64,000 bases of DNA from contig NZ_JAIUFY010000005.1 of the NCBI RefSeq assembly GCF_020165855.1, positions 248,001 through 312,000 on the forward strand. Direction: 5' to 3'. This document shows positions 1-7,802 of the stretch, one piece after another. Within the stretch, counting starts at the first letter, position 1, and each line of letters opens with the position of its first letter. The notes beneath the pieces are model-generated. The model was given only the letters and a program-made list of their open reading frames with translations, was not told the origin of the DNA and did not search any database. Position numbers and translations under genes: made by a program. This DNA is from Celeribacter litoreus (GTDB taxonomy: Bacteria; Pseudomonadota; Alphaproteobacteria; Rhodobacterales; Rhodobacteraceae).

Positions 1-281
1 GTCGCCCACCGGCGCAGGGTGGCGAGGAACCGCGCGTCGAGGTCTGGTCGCGCTGGGCGGCTGACGAGGTCGGGACAAAAGGCGCGGGCATCGGCAAAGC
101 TCATCCCGCGCGAGAGACCGAGGCGCTCTGCCGCCTCGTTGAGGCAGTAGACCCGCTCTGTGTTGTTGGTTTTCAGCGTGAGCGCGAAGGGTCCATCAAT
201 GGGATGCGCGCGGAGAACCCGGTCACTCGACAGCCGGGGGAACCACATGCACACGACGCGTTTTCTGATTCCATCGAACAT
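1..281 (-). CDS. imuB: ImuB-like Y-family DNA polymerase homologue, N-terminal part
   Basis: Only the first 93 codons are in the window; the gene runs off its left edge. The translation begins with the VVCMWFPRLSSDR block typical of the N-terminus of ImuB, a catalytically inactive Y-family polymerase relative that works with ImuA and DnaE2 in SOS-induced mutagenic repair. The ATG at 281 lies inside the end of imuA, giving a 59-base overlap in another frame, which implies translational coupling. A Met further in (just before WFPRL) is a possible alternative start. The family call rests on the N-terminal block and the imuA neighbour. Confidence 0.8.
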   Translation of the reverse strand, partial: MFDGIRKRVVCMWFPRLSSDRVLRAHPIDGPFALTLKTNNTERVYCLNEAAERLGLSRGMSFADARAFCPDLVSRPARPDLDARFLATLRRWA

Positions 282-786
282 TCCAGACACCTAATGTTCC
301 TGATTTGTTCTTTTTAATTTCCCACCGCATCAGAGTCGAGTCTTCCTGCAAAGGATCGGGGGTTTGGTTGAACATCGGAGCGGCGAGCCAACGTGTTTCG
401 GCCGCGTTCGATCCCATGCCTTCGGGGATGATGCAGAGTCCTGTGGTGCCGCCCGCCTTGGCCGCCAATTGCAGCCTACGTCCCTCGCGGAGGTTCAGAG
501 GTCGTGTTATTTCAATGACAACAAATGGCAATGCACCGTCTTTGAGAGCCTCTTCGGCAACGGCGAGACTGTCGATCTGTTCCTTCGGGCGCGCCAAGAG
601 GAGGCGGCTCGGATCACAGAAGGGCAACAGGCCCTGCGGTGTCATTGTGTCAGACAGCCAGCTTTCCCGAATCCAGAGCAGATCTCCCTGTGCCGCCATT
701 GCGGCAAAGGTCATCGCGCTCGGGCCAAAGACCTCATGGACCCGGGACCGGCGCAGGGGAAAGCAGCTATGGAAATCGACTCGCAT
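223..786 (-). CDS. imuA: ImuA-like SOS mutagenesis protein
   Basis: A 187-residue RecA/SulA-related protein of the ImuA family, partner of ImuB and DnaE2 in DNA-damage-induced translesion synthesis. Recognisable blocks are HEVFGPSA near residues 17-24, DLLWIRESW at 35-43, and a C-terminal KNKSGTLGVWNV block. No Walker A motif is seen, as usual for this family. A perfect alphaproteobacterial SOS box sits 5 bases before the ATG, so transcription probably starts at or almost at the start codon. imuB follows with overlap. The family is usually somewhat longer, so a non-ATG upstream start is possible but would cut into the SOS box. Confidence 0.85.
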   Translation of the reverse strand: MRVDFHSCFPLRRSRVHEVFGPSAMTFAAMAAQGDLLWIRESWLSDTMTPQGLLPFCDPSRLLLARPKEQIDSLAVAEEALKDGALPFVVIEITRPLNLREGRRLQLAAKAGGTTGLCIIPEGMGSNAAETRWLAAPMFNQTPDPLQEDSTLMRWEIKKNKSGTLGVWNVRWNQKTRRVHVVPPAVE

Positions 787-791
787 AAAAA

Positions 792-806
792 GAACATAAA
801 GTGAAC
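792..806 (-). promoter_or_regulatory. SOS (LexA) box of imuA-imuB
   Basis: Plus-strand GAAC-ATAAAGT-GAAC, which reads GTTC-N7-GTTC on the imuA strand, is the exact LexA box pattern known for alphaproteobacteria. It lies 5 bases upstream of the imuA ATG. A plausible -35/-10 pair (TTGGAA, 16 bases, TTATGT) overlaps it, which would give a leaderless or nearly leaderless mRNA. The box lies about 110 bases from the divergent hydrolase start and need not affect that gene. Confidence 0.88.
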
Positions 807-914
807 ATTAACCATTTCCAATGGGCCTGCGGGTGGCTCGTGCGGAGAGAGGTGTTCAACTCGGTGACTTATCTCGTCTATGCTTTCGAAAAGATTTTAA
901 GAGGTAGGGCAAAG

Positions 915-1784
915 ATGAGTGCACAAGGGCGGGAGTGCCAATGGGATGTGGATGATCTGCATCTGACGGGACTGGCATGGGGTCCCGAGGACGGTGTGCC
1001 CGTTTTGGCCCTTCACGGCTGGATGGATCACGCCGAGAGTTTTCGCGAGTTGGCGCCGCGATTGACGGGCTGTCATGTGGTCGCGCTCGACCTGAGTGGG
1101 CAGGGACTTAGCGGGCATCGTGCGGCCCATGCGACCTATAATATCTGGGATGACCTACCGCAGATCGTAGGCCTTCTGGACCTCCTCGGATGGGAGGAGT
1201 GCGTTCTTCTCGGACACTCTCGCGGGGCAAACATCGCGGCCCTTCTCGCCGCCTCGCTGCCGGAACGGGTGAAAGCCCTCATCTCTCTCGACTCGCTTGT
1301 CTCCATGCCGACGGAAAACGACATCGTCGCGACGCTCCGCGCGTTTCTTCAGCAAACGCAAAAACAAAAGAGCCGCCCGCCGAGAACCTTTCAAACACAC
1401 GAAGACTATATCCAGCGCCGCTCTGGTCAGGGGAATGCCAGAGCAACGGCAGAGGCGCTCGCAGCCCGCGCCCTCGAAAGTCACGAGGGTGGTTTCCGGT
1501 TGCGCGGCGATCCGAGGCTGTTTGCCAGCTCCGCAGTCAAACTGACCCCGTCCGATGTCGAGGCCGTGCTCAAAGCGATCCAATGTCCGGTTCTGAACAT
1601 TTGGGCAAAAGAGGGGATGCTGCAGACGCGCCCCGACAACGGGGTGTTGGCTCGCTTGGGCGCGGACCTCATCCTGCGGTATGAGGCGATTGAACTTGCG
1701 GGGGATCACCATTTCCACCTTGAGCCGCAGGCGGCCGAAGAAATGGCGCAGGCTATTCAAGATTTCCTGCAACGGGTCGAATAG
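915..1784 (+). CDS. Alpha/beta-fold hydrolase
   Basis: A 289-residue cytosolic alpha/beta hydrolase. The oxyanion-side motif LHGWMDHAESF is at about residues 34-44, the nucleophile elbow GHSRG has Ser102, and the C-terminal catalytic His is in GDHHFH near 270. The candidate acid is less clear. I chose the ATG at 915 because GAGGTAGGG lies just upstream and the homologous part begins there; the open frame extends to 801 but that stretch crosses the imuA promoter. It resembles serine-hydrolase-like (SERHL) proteins; substrate unknown. It stands alone, divergent from imuA and followed by an AT-rich gap. Confidence 0.8.
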   Translation: MSAQGRECQWDVDDLHLTGLAWGPEDGVPVLALHGWMDHAESFRELAPRLTGCHVVALDLSGQGLSGHRAAHATYNIWDDLPQIVGLLDLLGWEECVLLGHSRGANIAALLAASLPERVKALISLDSLVSMPTENDIVATLRAFLQQTQKQKSRPPRTFQTHEDYIQRRSGQGNARATAEALAARALESHEGGFRLRGDPRLFASSAVKLTPSDVEAVLKAIQCPVLNIWAKEGMLQTRPDNGVLARLGADLILRYEAIELAGDHHFHLEPQAAEEMAQAIQDFLQRVE

Positions 1785-1964
1785 CTTCAGGGATTGAGCA
1801 AAGCTGTGGCATGTGTGAGTTTCGGATGGATGGCGAGATTTCTGACCAAAAACTCAGCAGTTCAGCCCGTATGGATGACAAATCAAAAATGAAATAAAAA
1901 ATTCATTTGTATTTATAAATAAAAAATAAGAAAAAAAGATAACATTTATCAGAGAGGGTATTCC
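1785..1964. promoter_or_regulatory. AT-rich promoter region before the ligase operon
   Basis: This 180-base gap becomes very AT-rich from about 1885 to 1950, in sharp contrast to the surrounding genes, and ends in an AGAGAGGG ribosome-binding site before the ATG at 1965. It most likely holds the promoter of the 1965-4651 operon. I could not assign -35/-10 boxes or an operator with confidence. Confidence 0.5.
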
Positions 1965-3269
1965 ATGAAACAGTCAGACGTCATGTTGGCTTGTATCGCG
2001 GACTATGGTGGGCGCGTGCGCGGCAAGGGTTATCCGGTCGCGGAAAAAGAGAAGTATGTTCGCCGTGGCGTCGGTCTCGCGCCGACGAACCTGATGATCA
2101 CGAGTTTCGGGGCGATTGTGAACAGCCCGTGGGGTCCGCGTGGGGATCTCTTGATGATGCCGGATCCGGCGACGGAAGTTGTGGTGGATCATGGTGATGC
2201 GTGGCCTGCCGAGCGCTTTGTCTTGTGTGATCTGACGACGCTCGATGGCGCGCCGTGGGCCTGTTGCCCGCGCAGTTGGCTCAAAGCGGGTCTTGCGCGT
2301 TTGGAGGGCGAATACGGGCTGCGGCTCTATTCGGCGTTCGAGCATGAGTTCCATTACACCGGCGTGTCCGAGAGCGGCGGCAATGCCTACGCGCTGGACA
2401 GTTTCCGTCAGCAGGGGGATTTTCTGTCACGCTTGGTTGGCGCCTTGGATGAGGCGGGGATCGAGCCAGAGATGGTTATGCCCGAATATGGCGCAGGCCA
2501 GTTCGAGGTGACGAATTCTCCAGCGATTGGCGTAGCGTCCGCGGATCGCGCCGTCCAGTTGCGTGAAGTCACGCGGTCTGTCGCCCGTGCCAAGGGCGAG
2601 AAAGCTTGCTTCTCGCCGGTGATGGGCGCAGGGCTCGTCGGGAATGGCGTCCATGTGCACTTCAGCCTACAGGATCGAGACGGCACGCCGATGTCATATG
2701 ATGCGACTGGCGCGCATGAAATGTCCGCCCCGATGTCGGCCTTCGTCGCGGGCATTTTGGCGCATATGTCGGAGTTTCTGCCCCTCACGGCCTCCTCGGC
2801 GATTTCTTACGAACGTCTGCAACCAAACCGTTGGAGTGCGGCCTACAATAATCTCTCGGTTCAAGACCGCGAGGCGGGCCTGCGGATTTGTCCGCTGGCG
2901 GAGGGCGCATCGAAAGCTGGGTTCAATGTCGAATACCGCGCCTCGGACGCTAGCGCGAATCCCTACCTTCTTTTGGGCGCACTCGTCTGGGCGGGCCTCG
3001 AAGGGCTTGCGAAAGACCTTCCCGCGCCGCAGCCGACCGACGGGGATCCAAGTGCCGTTCCCCAGGCAGAGGCCGAAAAGCGCGGCCTCAAGCGTCTCCC
3101 CATGAGCCTCTCAGAAGCGCTTGATCTCATGGAAGCCTCTCCTGTCGTGCGCGAGTGGATGGGGGATGAGTTCCTCGGTGCCTACGTGATGAACAAACGC
3201 AGCGAACTCTCGCTTCTCGACGGTCTCGATCTCGATGAACAGGTGGCAAAATATGTCGACTGCTTCTGA
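1965..3269 (+). CDS. Glutamine-synthetase-like ligase (probable gamma-glutamyl-amine synthetase)
   Basis: A 434-residue member of the glutamine synthetase superfamily. Such enzymes activate glutamate with ATP and join it to ammonia or to an amine. Visible active-site elements are EHEFH (residues 126-130), PEYGAGQFE (173-181), GNGVHVHFS (227-234), the NRWSA loop (288-292) and EYRASD (323-328), so the catalytic set looks intact. The N-terminal beta-grasp part is degenerate relative to housekeeping GlnA, as in PuuA-like and GlnA3/GlnA4-like enzymes that glutamylate amines. It is first in an operon with an N-formylglutamate-amidohydrolase-like gene and an isochorismatase-fold hydrolase, which suggests amine catabolism through a gamma-glutamyl intermediate. 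The actual amine is unknown. Confidence 0.85.
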   Translation: MKQSDVMLACIADYGGRVRGKGYPVAEKEKYVRRGVGLAPTNLMITSFGAIVNSPWGPRGDLLMMPDPATEVVVDHGDAWPAERFVLCDLTTLDGAPWACCPRSWLKAGLARLEGEYGLRLYSAFEHEFHYTGVSESGGNAYALDSFRQQGDFLSRLVGALDEAGIEPEMVMPEYGAGQFEVTNSPAIGVASADRAVQLREVTRSVARAKGEKACFSPVMGAGLVGNGVHVHFSLQDRDGTPMSYDATGAHEMSAPMSAFVAGILAHMSEFLPLTASSAISYERLQPNRWSAAYNNLSVQDREAGLRICPLAEGASKAGFNVEYRASDASANPYLLLGALVWAGLEGLAKDLPAPQPTDGDPSAVPQAEAEKRGLKRLPMSLSEALDLMEASPVVREWMGDEFLGAYVMNKRSELSLLDGLDLDEQVAKYVDCF

Positions 3270-4053
3270 GCAATTGCTCTCGCAGGATGATCCTGCGCCG
3301 CTCATTCAGGTCTTCCGGCCAGGCAAGAGCCCTTTTGTTTTTTGCTGTGATCATGCGGGGGCTCTCGTTCCCGCACAGCTCGCCGATCTCGGGCTGGATG
3401 AGGAACATCTGAACGATCATATCGGCGTTGATATAGGGATATTCGCGGTGACAAGCTGGCTCTCCGGCTTGATGCTGGCCCCGATGGTGGCGCAGCCCTA
3501 TTCCCGGCTTGTCATCGACAACAATCGCAGACCCGGAAACCCGACCTCCATTCCCGCAGTTAGTGATGCGCGGGCGATCCCCGGGAATGAGGACTTGGAT
3601 GACGCTGCGCGTCTTCAGCGTGAGCAGGAAATCCTGATGCCTTATCAGGAGGCCCTCGGCGCCCTGCTCAGAGACCAGCGTGAGGTGCTCGGACAGTGGC
3701 CGATCCTGATGACCATGCATTCCTTCACGCGCCGGATGAAGAGCGGGGCGAGGCGCGAGGTTGATATCGGCGTGATCTACGAGGGTGAGAGCGCTTTCGC
3801 AGCGGCTTTGCAAAAGCACCTTGCGAACGAGACCTATGTCGTGCGGCGGAACGAACCCTATAGCGTTGGCATTGAGGAGGATTTTACTGTGCCGCTGCAG
3901 GCCATCGCGAAGGGGATTCCCTATGTCGAGATCGAAATCTGTCAGGATCTGATCGAGACCTGCGCGGGGCAGAGGCGTCTGGCGTCGACGATGCGACGGG
4001 CGATGCTCGCAGCGCTTCGTGAAATTGAACCGATGGAGCGACAAAATGTCTAA
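3253..4053 (+). CDS. N-formylglutamate amidohydrolase family protein (HutG-like)
   Basis: A 266-residue member of the N-formylglutamate amidohydrolase family. Family landmarks are the CDHAG metal-site motif (residues 32-36), GVDIG (58-62), and YSRLVIDNNR (83-92). The ATG at 3253 is preferred because AGGTGG lies 6 bases upstream; an ATG at 3235 would start deeper inside the ligase gene. It overlaps the ligase stop by 17 bases, so the two are translationally coupled. Known members hydrolyse N-formyl-glutamate to formate and glutamate. Here it may instead hydrolyse a glutamyl or formyl amide produced by the neighbouring ligase; this is inference. Confidence 0.8.
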   Translation: MSTASEQLLSQDDPAPLIQVFRPGKSPFVFCCDHAGALVPAQLADLGLDEEHLNDHIGVDIGIFAVTSWLSGLMLAPMVAQPYSRLVIDNNRRPGNPTSIPAVSDARAIPGNEDLDDAARLQREQEILMPYQEALGALLRDQREVLGQWPILMTMHSFTRRMKSGARREVDIGVIYEGESAFAAALQKHLANETYVVRRNEPYSVGIEEDFTVPLQAIAKGIPYVEIEICQDLIETCAGQRRLASTMRRAMLAALREIEPMERQNV

Positions 4054-4651
4054 CCAAAACCGTCACGTCCCGATGAAAGCAGGCAGCACAGCTTTGCTGA
4101 TCATTGATGTTCAGAACGGCACGCTGAATGACCGTCTCGCAGATACAAAGCCATGGTTCTATGAACAGGCCACGACAAAAGTGGTGCCGAACATCCAGAA
4201 ACTGATGGCAGCGTGCAGGGCGGCGGGGATCGAAGTCATTTATACGGTTATGGAAAGCCTGACGCTCGACGGACGCGACCGGAGCCTCGATTACAAGCTC
4301 AGCAACTTCAACTACCCGAAGGGCTGTTGGGAGGCCAAGGTCATCGACGATATCGCGCCGCAGGGCGACGAGATTGTACTCCCCAAAACGTCCTCTTCGC
4401 TCTTCAATTCTACGAACTTTGACTACGTGATGCGGAATTTGGGTGTGAGTCAGATCCTCGTCACCGGCTTCCTGACCGATCAATGCGTCGATCAGACGGT
4501 GCGGGATGGCGCGGATCGCGGGTATTTCATGACGTGCATCACCGACGGTTGCACGACAGAGACGCAAGAGCGCCATGACTGGGCGCTGTCTCTTTTCAAA
4601 GGATACTGCCGACAGGCAACCACGGACGCGGTCCTTTCAGAAATCGACTAA
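4046..4651 (+). CDS. Isochorismatase-fold cysteine hydrolase
   Basis: A 201-residue isochorismatase-superfamily hydrolase with the full catalytic triad: Asp21 in LLIIDVQNG, Lys114 in VLPKTSSS and Cys147 in TDQCVDQ. Such enzymes hydrolyse amides, ureido groups or vinyl ethers. The ATG at 4046 has GGAG upstream and overlaps the previous stop by 8 bases; a GTG at 4019 also opens the frame but lacks this support. It is the last gene of the three-gene operon and is followed at once by a hairpin terminator. The substrate is likely an amide or carbamoyl intermediate of the same pathway, but the sequence does not say which. Confidence 0.85.
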   Translation: MSNQNRHVPMKAGSTALLIIDVQNGTLNDRLADTKPWFYEQATTKVVPNIQKLMAACRAAGIEVIYTVMESLTLDGRDRSLDYKLSNFNYPKGCWEAKVIDDIAPQGDEIVLPKTSSSLFNSTNFDYVMRNLGVSQILVTGFLTDQCVDQTVRDGADRGYFMTCITDGCTTETQERHDWALSLFKGYCRQATTDAVLSEID

Positions 4652-4678
4652 TGCCTCCTCCCCTTCAGGCCAAGTCGA

Positions 4679-4706
4679 GCCCCGCACGGCGTAAACCGTG
4701 CGGGGC
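4679..4706 (+). terminator. Terminator after the ligase operon
   Basis: A perfect 11-base-pair stem (GCCCCGCACGG with CCGTGCGGGGC) closes a CGTAAA loop and is followed by a loosely T-rich ATTCTCGTTTT on the plus strand. It lies between convergent genes (stops at 4651 and 4716), so it may also slow readthrough from the minus strand. Confidence 0.8.
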
Positions 4707-4715
4707 ATTCTCGTT

Positions 4716-6038
4716 TTACCAGCCTGCGTAGGGCGCGACATCTTCTTCCGAGACTTTCCCCGCAGCGGCGTCAGCAATCGCCTGGGCAAGGATCGAGACA
4801 GCCGTGTCCACCTCGTCGTCGGTGATGACGAGCGGCGGAGTGATCTCGAGCGTGTTGCCACCCACGTAATGCACAACCGCGCCAAGTTCGAACGCGCGAT
4901 ACACCACTTTTGCCGCGAGCTTCGCATCGGGGGCCATTGTCTCTTTGTCGGTCACAAGCTCGAGCCCGATGGCTAGACCCGCGCCCCGGACGTCGCCGAT
5001 CACGGGGCTCTGTGCCATCACCTCACGCAGGCCTGCGATGAACCGCTCACCCGCACGTCCGGCCCGCGCAGGCAGGTCTTCCTCAATGAGCGTGCGCATG
5101 ACCTGACGGCCCACGGCAGTGCAAATCGGGTTGCCTGCGGTGGTGAGCAGTGCGGTTGCAGGCGGGCCGTCGATCACCCATGCGGGGGCAACTGCGGCGG
5201 AAAGTGGAAGGCCCGATCCGATTACCTTGCCGAAGGTGACGATCTCTGGGGTGATGCCGTCAAGCTGGAAGGCGTGGAGCACACCAGGGCGCCCGAGCCC
5301 CATCTTCACCTCGTCAATCGCGAGGAGCACGTCATGTTTCCGGCAGGTCGCGTGGAGCGCGGTCAAAAAGCCCTTCGGCGGGAGGATCATGCCACCGTCC
5401 GAAAGGATTGGCTCTGCCATCAGAACGCAAACATCGCCCTTCGCAAGCTCGCGATCAATCTCTGCAATTGACGCCTCAAGCGACGCCTGCACCGGATCCG
5501 GACCCTCGGCATGGGGGCGGAACGGGTTCGGGTAAGTTGCGAGGTAAAGGTCCGGGTCCGGCGCAGCACCCGCGTCGATGTGCACGCCGGAGACGCCCAT
5601 GGAGATGCCGATGCCGCCGTGATAGCCGAGTTTGAAGGTCACGATCCGGCGCTTTCCAGTCGCCATTCGCGCCGCGCGGAAGATGACCTCGTTCGCGTCC
5701 GTCCCGGCATGGCCGAAGTAAACTCGCCGCTCGCCTTCTCCGGGCGTCAGTGCGAGGAGTTCTTCTGCAAACCCAACTGAATCCGGATGCGTTGCGGATA
5801 GGCCTCCGGCCCCCGCAGGCGATTGTGCCGCGCGGGTCATCGCTTCGATGATCTTCGGATGGCCATGCCCGAGACCGCAGGCGGTCCATGTGGCCGAAAG
5901 ATCAAGCAGCTTGCGCCCGCCGACTTCTGTCAGCCATGAGCCCTTCCCACTCTCTAGAGCGATCGGGAAAAAGCGCAGTTTTTCGATGCCTGCGACGGCA
6001 GCGGCGTCGCGGGCGAGGAGGTCTTGAGCAGTCGTCAT
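4716..6038 (-). CDS. Class III PLP-dependent aminotransferase
   Basis: A 440-residue fold-type I, class III aminotransferase of the 4-aminobutyrate/omega-amino-acid group. The PLP ring-stacking Asp is Asp242 in LLAIDEVKMG and the Schiff-base Lys is Lys271 in TFGKVIGSG; the phosphate-side glycine block FGHAGTDAN is at 108-116. It is the last gene of a minus-strand cluster with a polyamine-type ABC importer, beginning 10 bases after the inner permease stop, so it probably deaminates the imported amine or a product of it. The donor is not predictable from sequence. Confidence 0.87.
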   Translation of the reverse strand: MTTAQDLLARDAAAVAGIEKLRFFPIALESGKGSWLTEVGGRKLLDLSATWTACGLGHGHPKIIEAMTRAAQSPAGAGGLSATHPDSVGFAEELLALTPGEGERRVYFGHAGTDANEVIFRAARMATGKRRIVTFKLGYHGGIGISMGVSGVHIDAGAAPDPDLYLATYPNPFRPHAEGPDPVQASLEASIAEIDRELAKGDVCVLMAEPILSDGGMILPPKGFLTALHATCRKHDVLLAIDEVKMGLGRPGVLHAFQLDGITPEIVTFGKVIGSGLPLSAAVAPAWVIDGPPATALLTTAGNPICTAVGRQVMRTLIEEDLPARAGRAGERFIAGLREVMAQSPVIGDVRGAGLAIGLELVTDKETMAPDAKLAAKVVYRAFELGAVVHYVGGNTLEITPPLVITDDEVDTAVSILAQAIADAAAGKVSEEDVAPYAGW

Positions 6039-6047
6039 AATGTTGCC

Positions 6048-6881
6048 TTAGGTTTTGGTGCGGCCGAACAGGACCCAGAACGCGAGCGCCACCAAGGCGG
6101 AACTCACGATCAGGATGAGGACGTTCAGCGGATAAATCAGTGGAACGTGAGAAGAGTGTGAGGCAGCTTGCTGCCAAAGGTAGATGGGCAGTGTCTCGGT
6201 CTTCCCGCGTAGATAGATTGAACGCGCGATTTCGTTAAAGGAGAGCAGAAAGGCAAAGAGGCCACCGGATATGATTCCGTCTTTGAGTTGGGGAAGCTCG
6301 ACGCGCCAGAAACGCTCAAGCGGACCGGAGCCGAGATCCGCAGCCGCATCGAGCAAACGCACATCGAAGCGCAGCGCGACAATGAGAACCGACAGGAAGC
6401 TGAAGGGAAACGCCCAAATCAGGTGCCCGAGGAACAGGGACCAAAGCCCGAGTTTCATATCGAGACCAACGCGGAAATAGAGGAATAGCGCTGTGCCGAT
6501 CACTACACCCGGGATCATCATCGGGAGCAACATCACACCTGTGAGCGTAAATTGCCCGCGGCGAATGCGAGGGATCGCACGGCCTATCAGGGTCGAGGCA
6601 ATCATGGAGACGACGGCTACGCCGAGCGCGATCGCGACACTGTTGAGGAGCGGATCAACCCAGCCCGTTTGTTCGAGGAGTTGGCCATAATAAGTAAGGG
6701 TGAACGGCCCGGGAAAGCCACTGAGCGGGTCTTCGGACACAGACATTACGACCAGCCAGAGGATCGGGGCAAAGATAAAGGACAGTGCAATGAAGCCTGT
6801 CACTGCACCAAGACGACGCCAGCCATGTTTCTCGGACCAGTGGGGGATCGGATTGATTGTGGGTTGCCGGTTGGACATCAC
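6048..6881 (-). CDS. Polyamine-type ABC transporter permease (PotC/YdcV-like)
   Basis: A 277-residue inner-membrane permease of the spermidine/putrescine type, with about six hydrophobic segments and the cytoplasmic EAA-like loop (DAAADLGSGPLERFWRVELP) that docks on the ATPase. The first transmembrane segment follows a charged N-terminus ending near residue 27. Its start overlaps the upstream permease stop by 4 bases (ATGA-type coupling). Together with the genes at 6878, 7803 and 9009 it makes a complete PotABCD-like importer. Confidence 0.88.
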   Translation of the reverse strand: MMSNRQPTINPIPHWSEKHGWRRLGAVTGFIALSFIFAPILWLVVMSVSEDPLSGFPGPFTLTYYGQLLEQTGWVDPLLNSVAIALGVAVVSMIASTLIGRAIPRIRRGQFTLTGVMLLPMMIPGVVIGTALFLYFRVGLDMKLGLWSLFLGHLIWAFPFSFLSVLIVALRFDVRLLDAAADLGSGPLERFWRVELPQLKDGIISGGLFAFLLSFNEIARSIYLRGKTETLPIYLWQQAASHSSHVPLIYPLNVLILIVSSALVALAFWVLFGRTKT

Positions 6882-7735
6882 AGACCTCCCTTCGCAAAGC
6901 GGGCGGTGATGGCCGCGACAAGTGAGATCATGGCCACAAGGATGACGAGCATGAGCACAGAGAGTGCCGAGGCAACGGTGTAATTCAGAATGCGGAGCAA
7001 GCTCTGCACCGAGGCCGAGAGCACAACCACGTTCCCACCCCCGAGGAGTTCGGGCACTACCGGATCGCCAATCATCGGCACGAATGTGAAGACGATGCCA
7101 GCGCCAAGGCCGGGCAAGCCGAGCGGCACAATGACATTCCAGAACGTAAATGCCGGAGAGGCGCCAAGATCTTTGGAGGCCGCCAGCACCTCATCATCAA
7201 TCAGCATGAATGCGAGATAGAGAGGGAAGACCATAGTCGGGAAGTAGGGCCCAATCAGGCCGAGGATCACCGAGAACTGTGAAAACAGGAGCCAGTCAAG
7301 CGGCTCCTGGATGATACCGAGCTGGAGCAAGGCGGCATTGATCGGGCCGTTCAAGCCAAGCACACCGCGCCAAACGATGGTGCGCGAGGAAAGGGAGAGG
7401 AAAAATGGAATAGTCAGAAGTGCGAGGCTCACGGTGCGGACGCCCGCACTTTTCGTGCCCTTCGCGAGCCAGAGCGCAAACGGGACGGCGAGCAAGATTT
7501 CGATCAGCGTGACAATTGCCGCAATTTCGAGTGTGCGGATCGTGACCTGCCAACGCCCTGACGAGAGCACATCCCGATATGCCTGCAAGGACGGCTCCCA
7601 GACGATCTGAAAGTTTTCCATCGTGAGGGTTGACCAGAGGAGAAGTCCTGCCGTCGGGAGGAGGGCGACAAGCCCCCAAATCAGGACAAAAGACATATAG
7701 CTCGCTGGCGCGACGTGAGTGGGCGGTCGGAACAA
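6878..7735 (-). CDS. Polyamine-type ABC transporter permease (PotB-like), TTG start
   Basis: The second permease of the PotABCD-like importer, 285 residues from the proposed start. The reading frame stays open back into the binding-protein gene, but that part is unlike a permease. A TTG at 7735 with a strong AGGAGG nine bases upstream (7745-7750) is the best start; the first ATG (7696) would remove the N-terminal tail and has no such site. Several transmembrane segments and the EAA-like loop (ASKDLGASPAFTFWNVIVP) are visible. A hairpin separates it from the binding-protein gene. Confidence 0.85.
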   Translation of the reverse strand: MFRPPTHVAPASYMSFVLIWGLVALLPTAGLLLWSTLTMENFQIVWEPSLQAYRDVLSSGRWQVTIRTLEIAAIVTLIEILLAVPFALWLAKGTKSAGVRTVSLALLTIPFFLSLSSRTIVWRGVLGLNGPINAALLQLGIIQEPLDWLLFSQFSVILGLIGPYFPTMVFPLYLAFMLIDDEVLAASKDLGASPAFTFWNVIVPLGLPGLGAGIVFTFVPMIGDPVVPELLGGGNVVVLSASVQSLLRILNYTVASALSVLMLVILVAMISLVAAITARFAKGGL

Positions 7736-7771
7736 GGCTCGGAGCCTCCTGGGGTCGGAAGGGATTGGAGT

Positions 7772-7795
7772 GCGCCGGGCCGTAAAGCCCGGCGC
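7772..7795 (-). other. Intra-operon hairpin after the binding-protein gene
   Basis: A perfect 9-base-pair stem (GCGCCGGGC with GCCCGGCGC) with a six-base loop lies just after the binding-protein stop and before the permease ribosome-binding site. There is no T-run on the minus strand. Such hairpins commonly protect the upstream binding-protein message or partly reduce readthrough, so that the binding protein is made in excess over the permeases. Confidence 0.7.
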
Positions 7796-7802
7796 CTTTG
7801 GA

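Noticed and set aside
4690-7786. The same CGTAAA loop in the hairpins at 4679-4706 and 7772-7795
   Set aside because: The stems differ and six bases can coincide by chance; no third copy was noticed.
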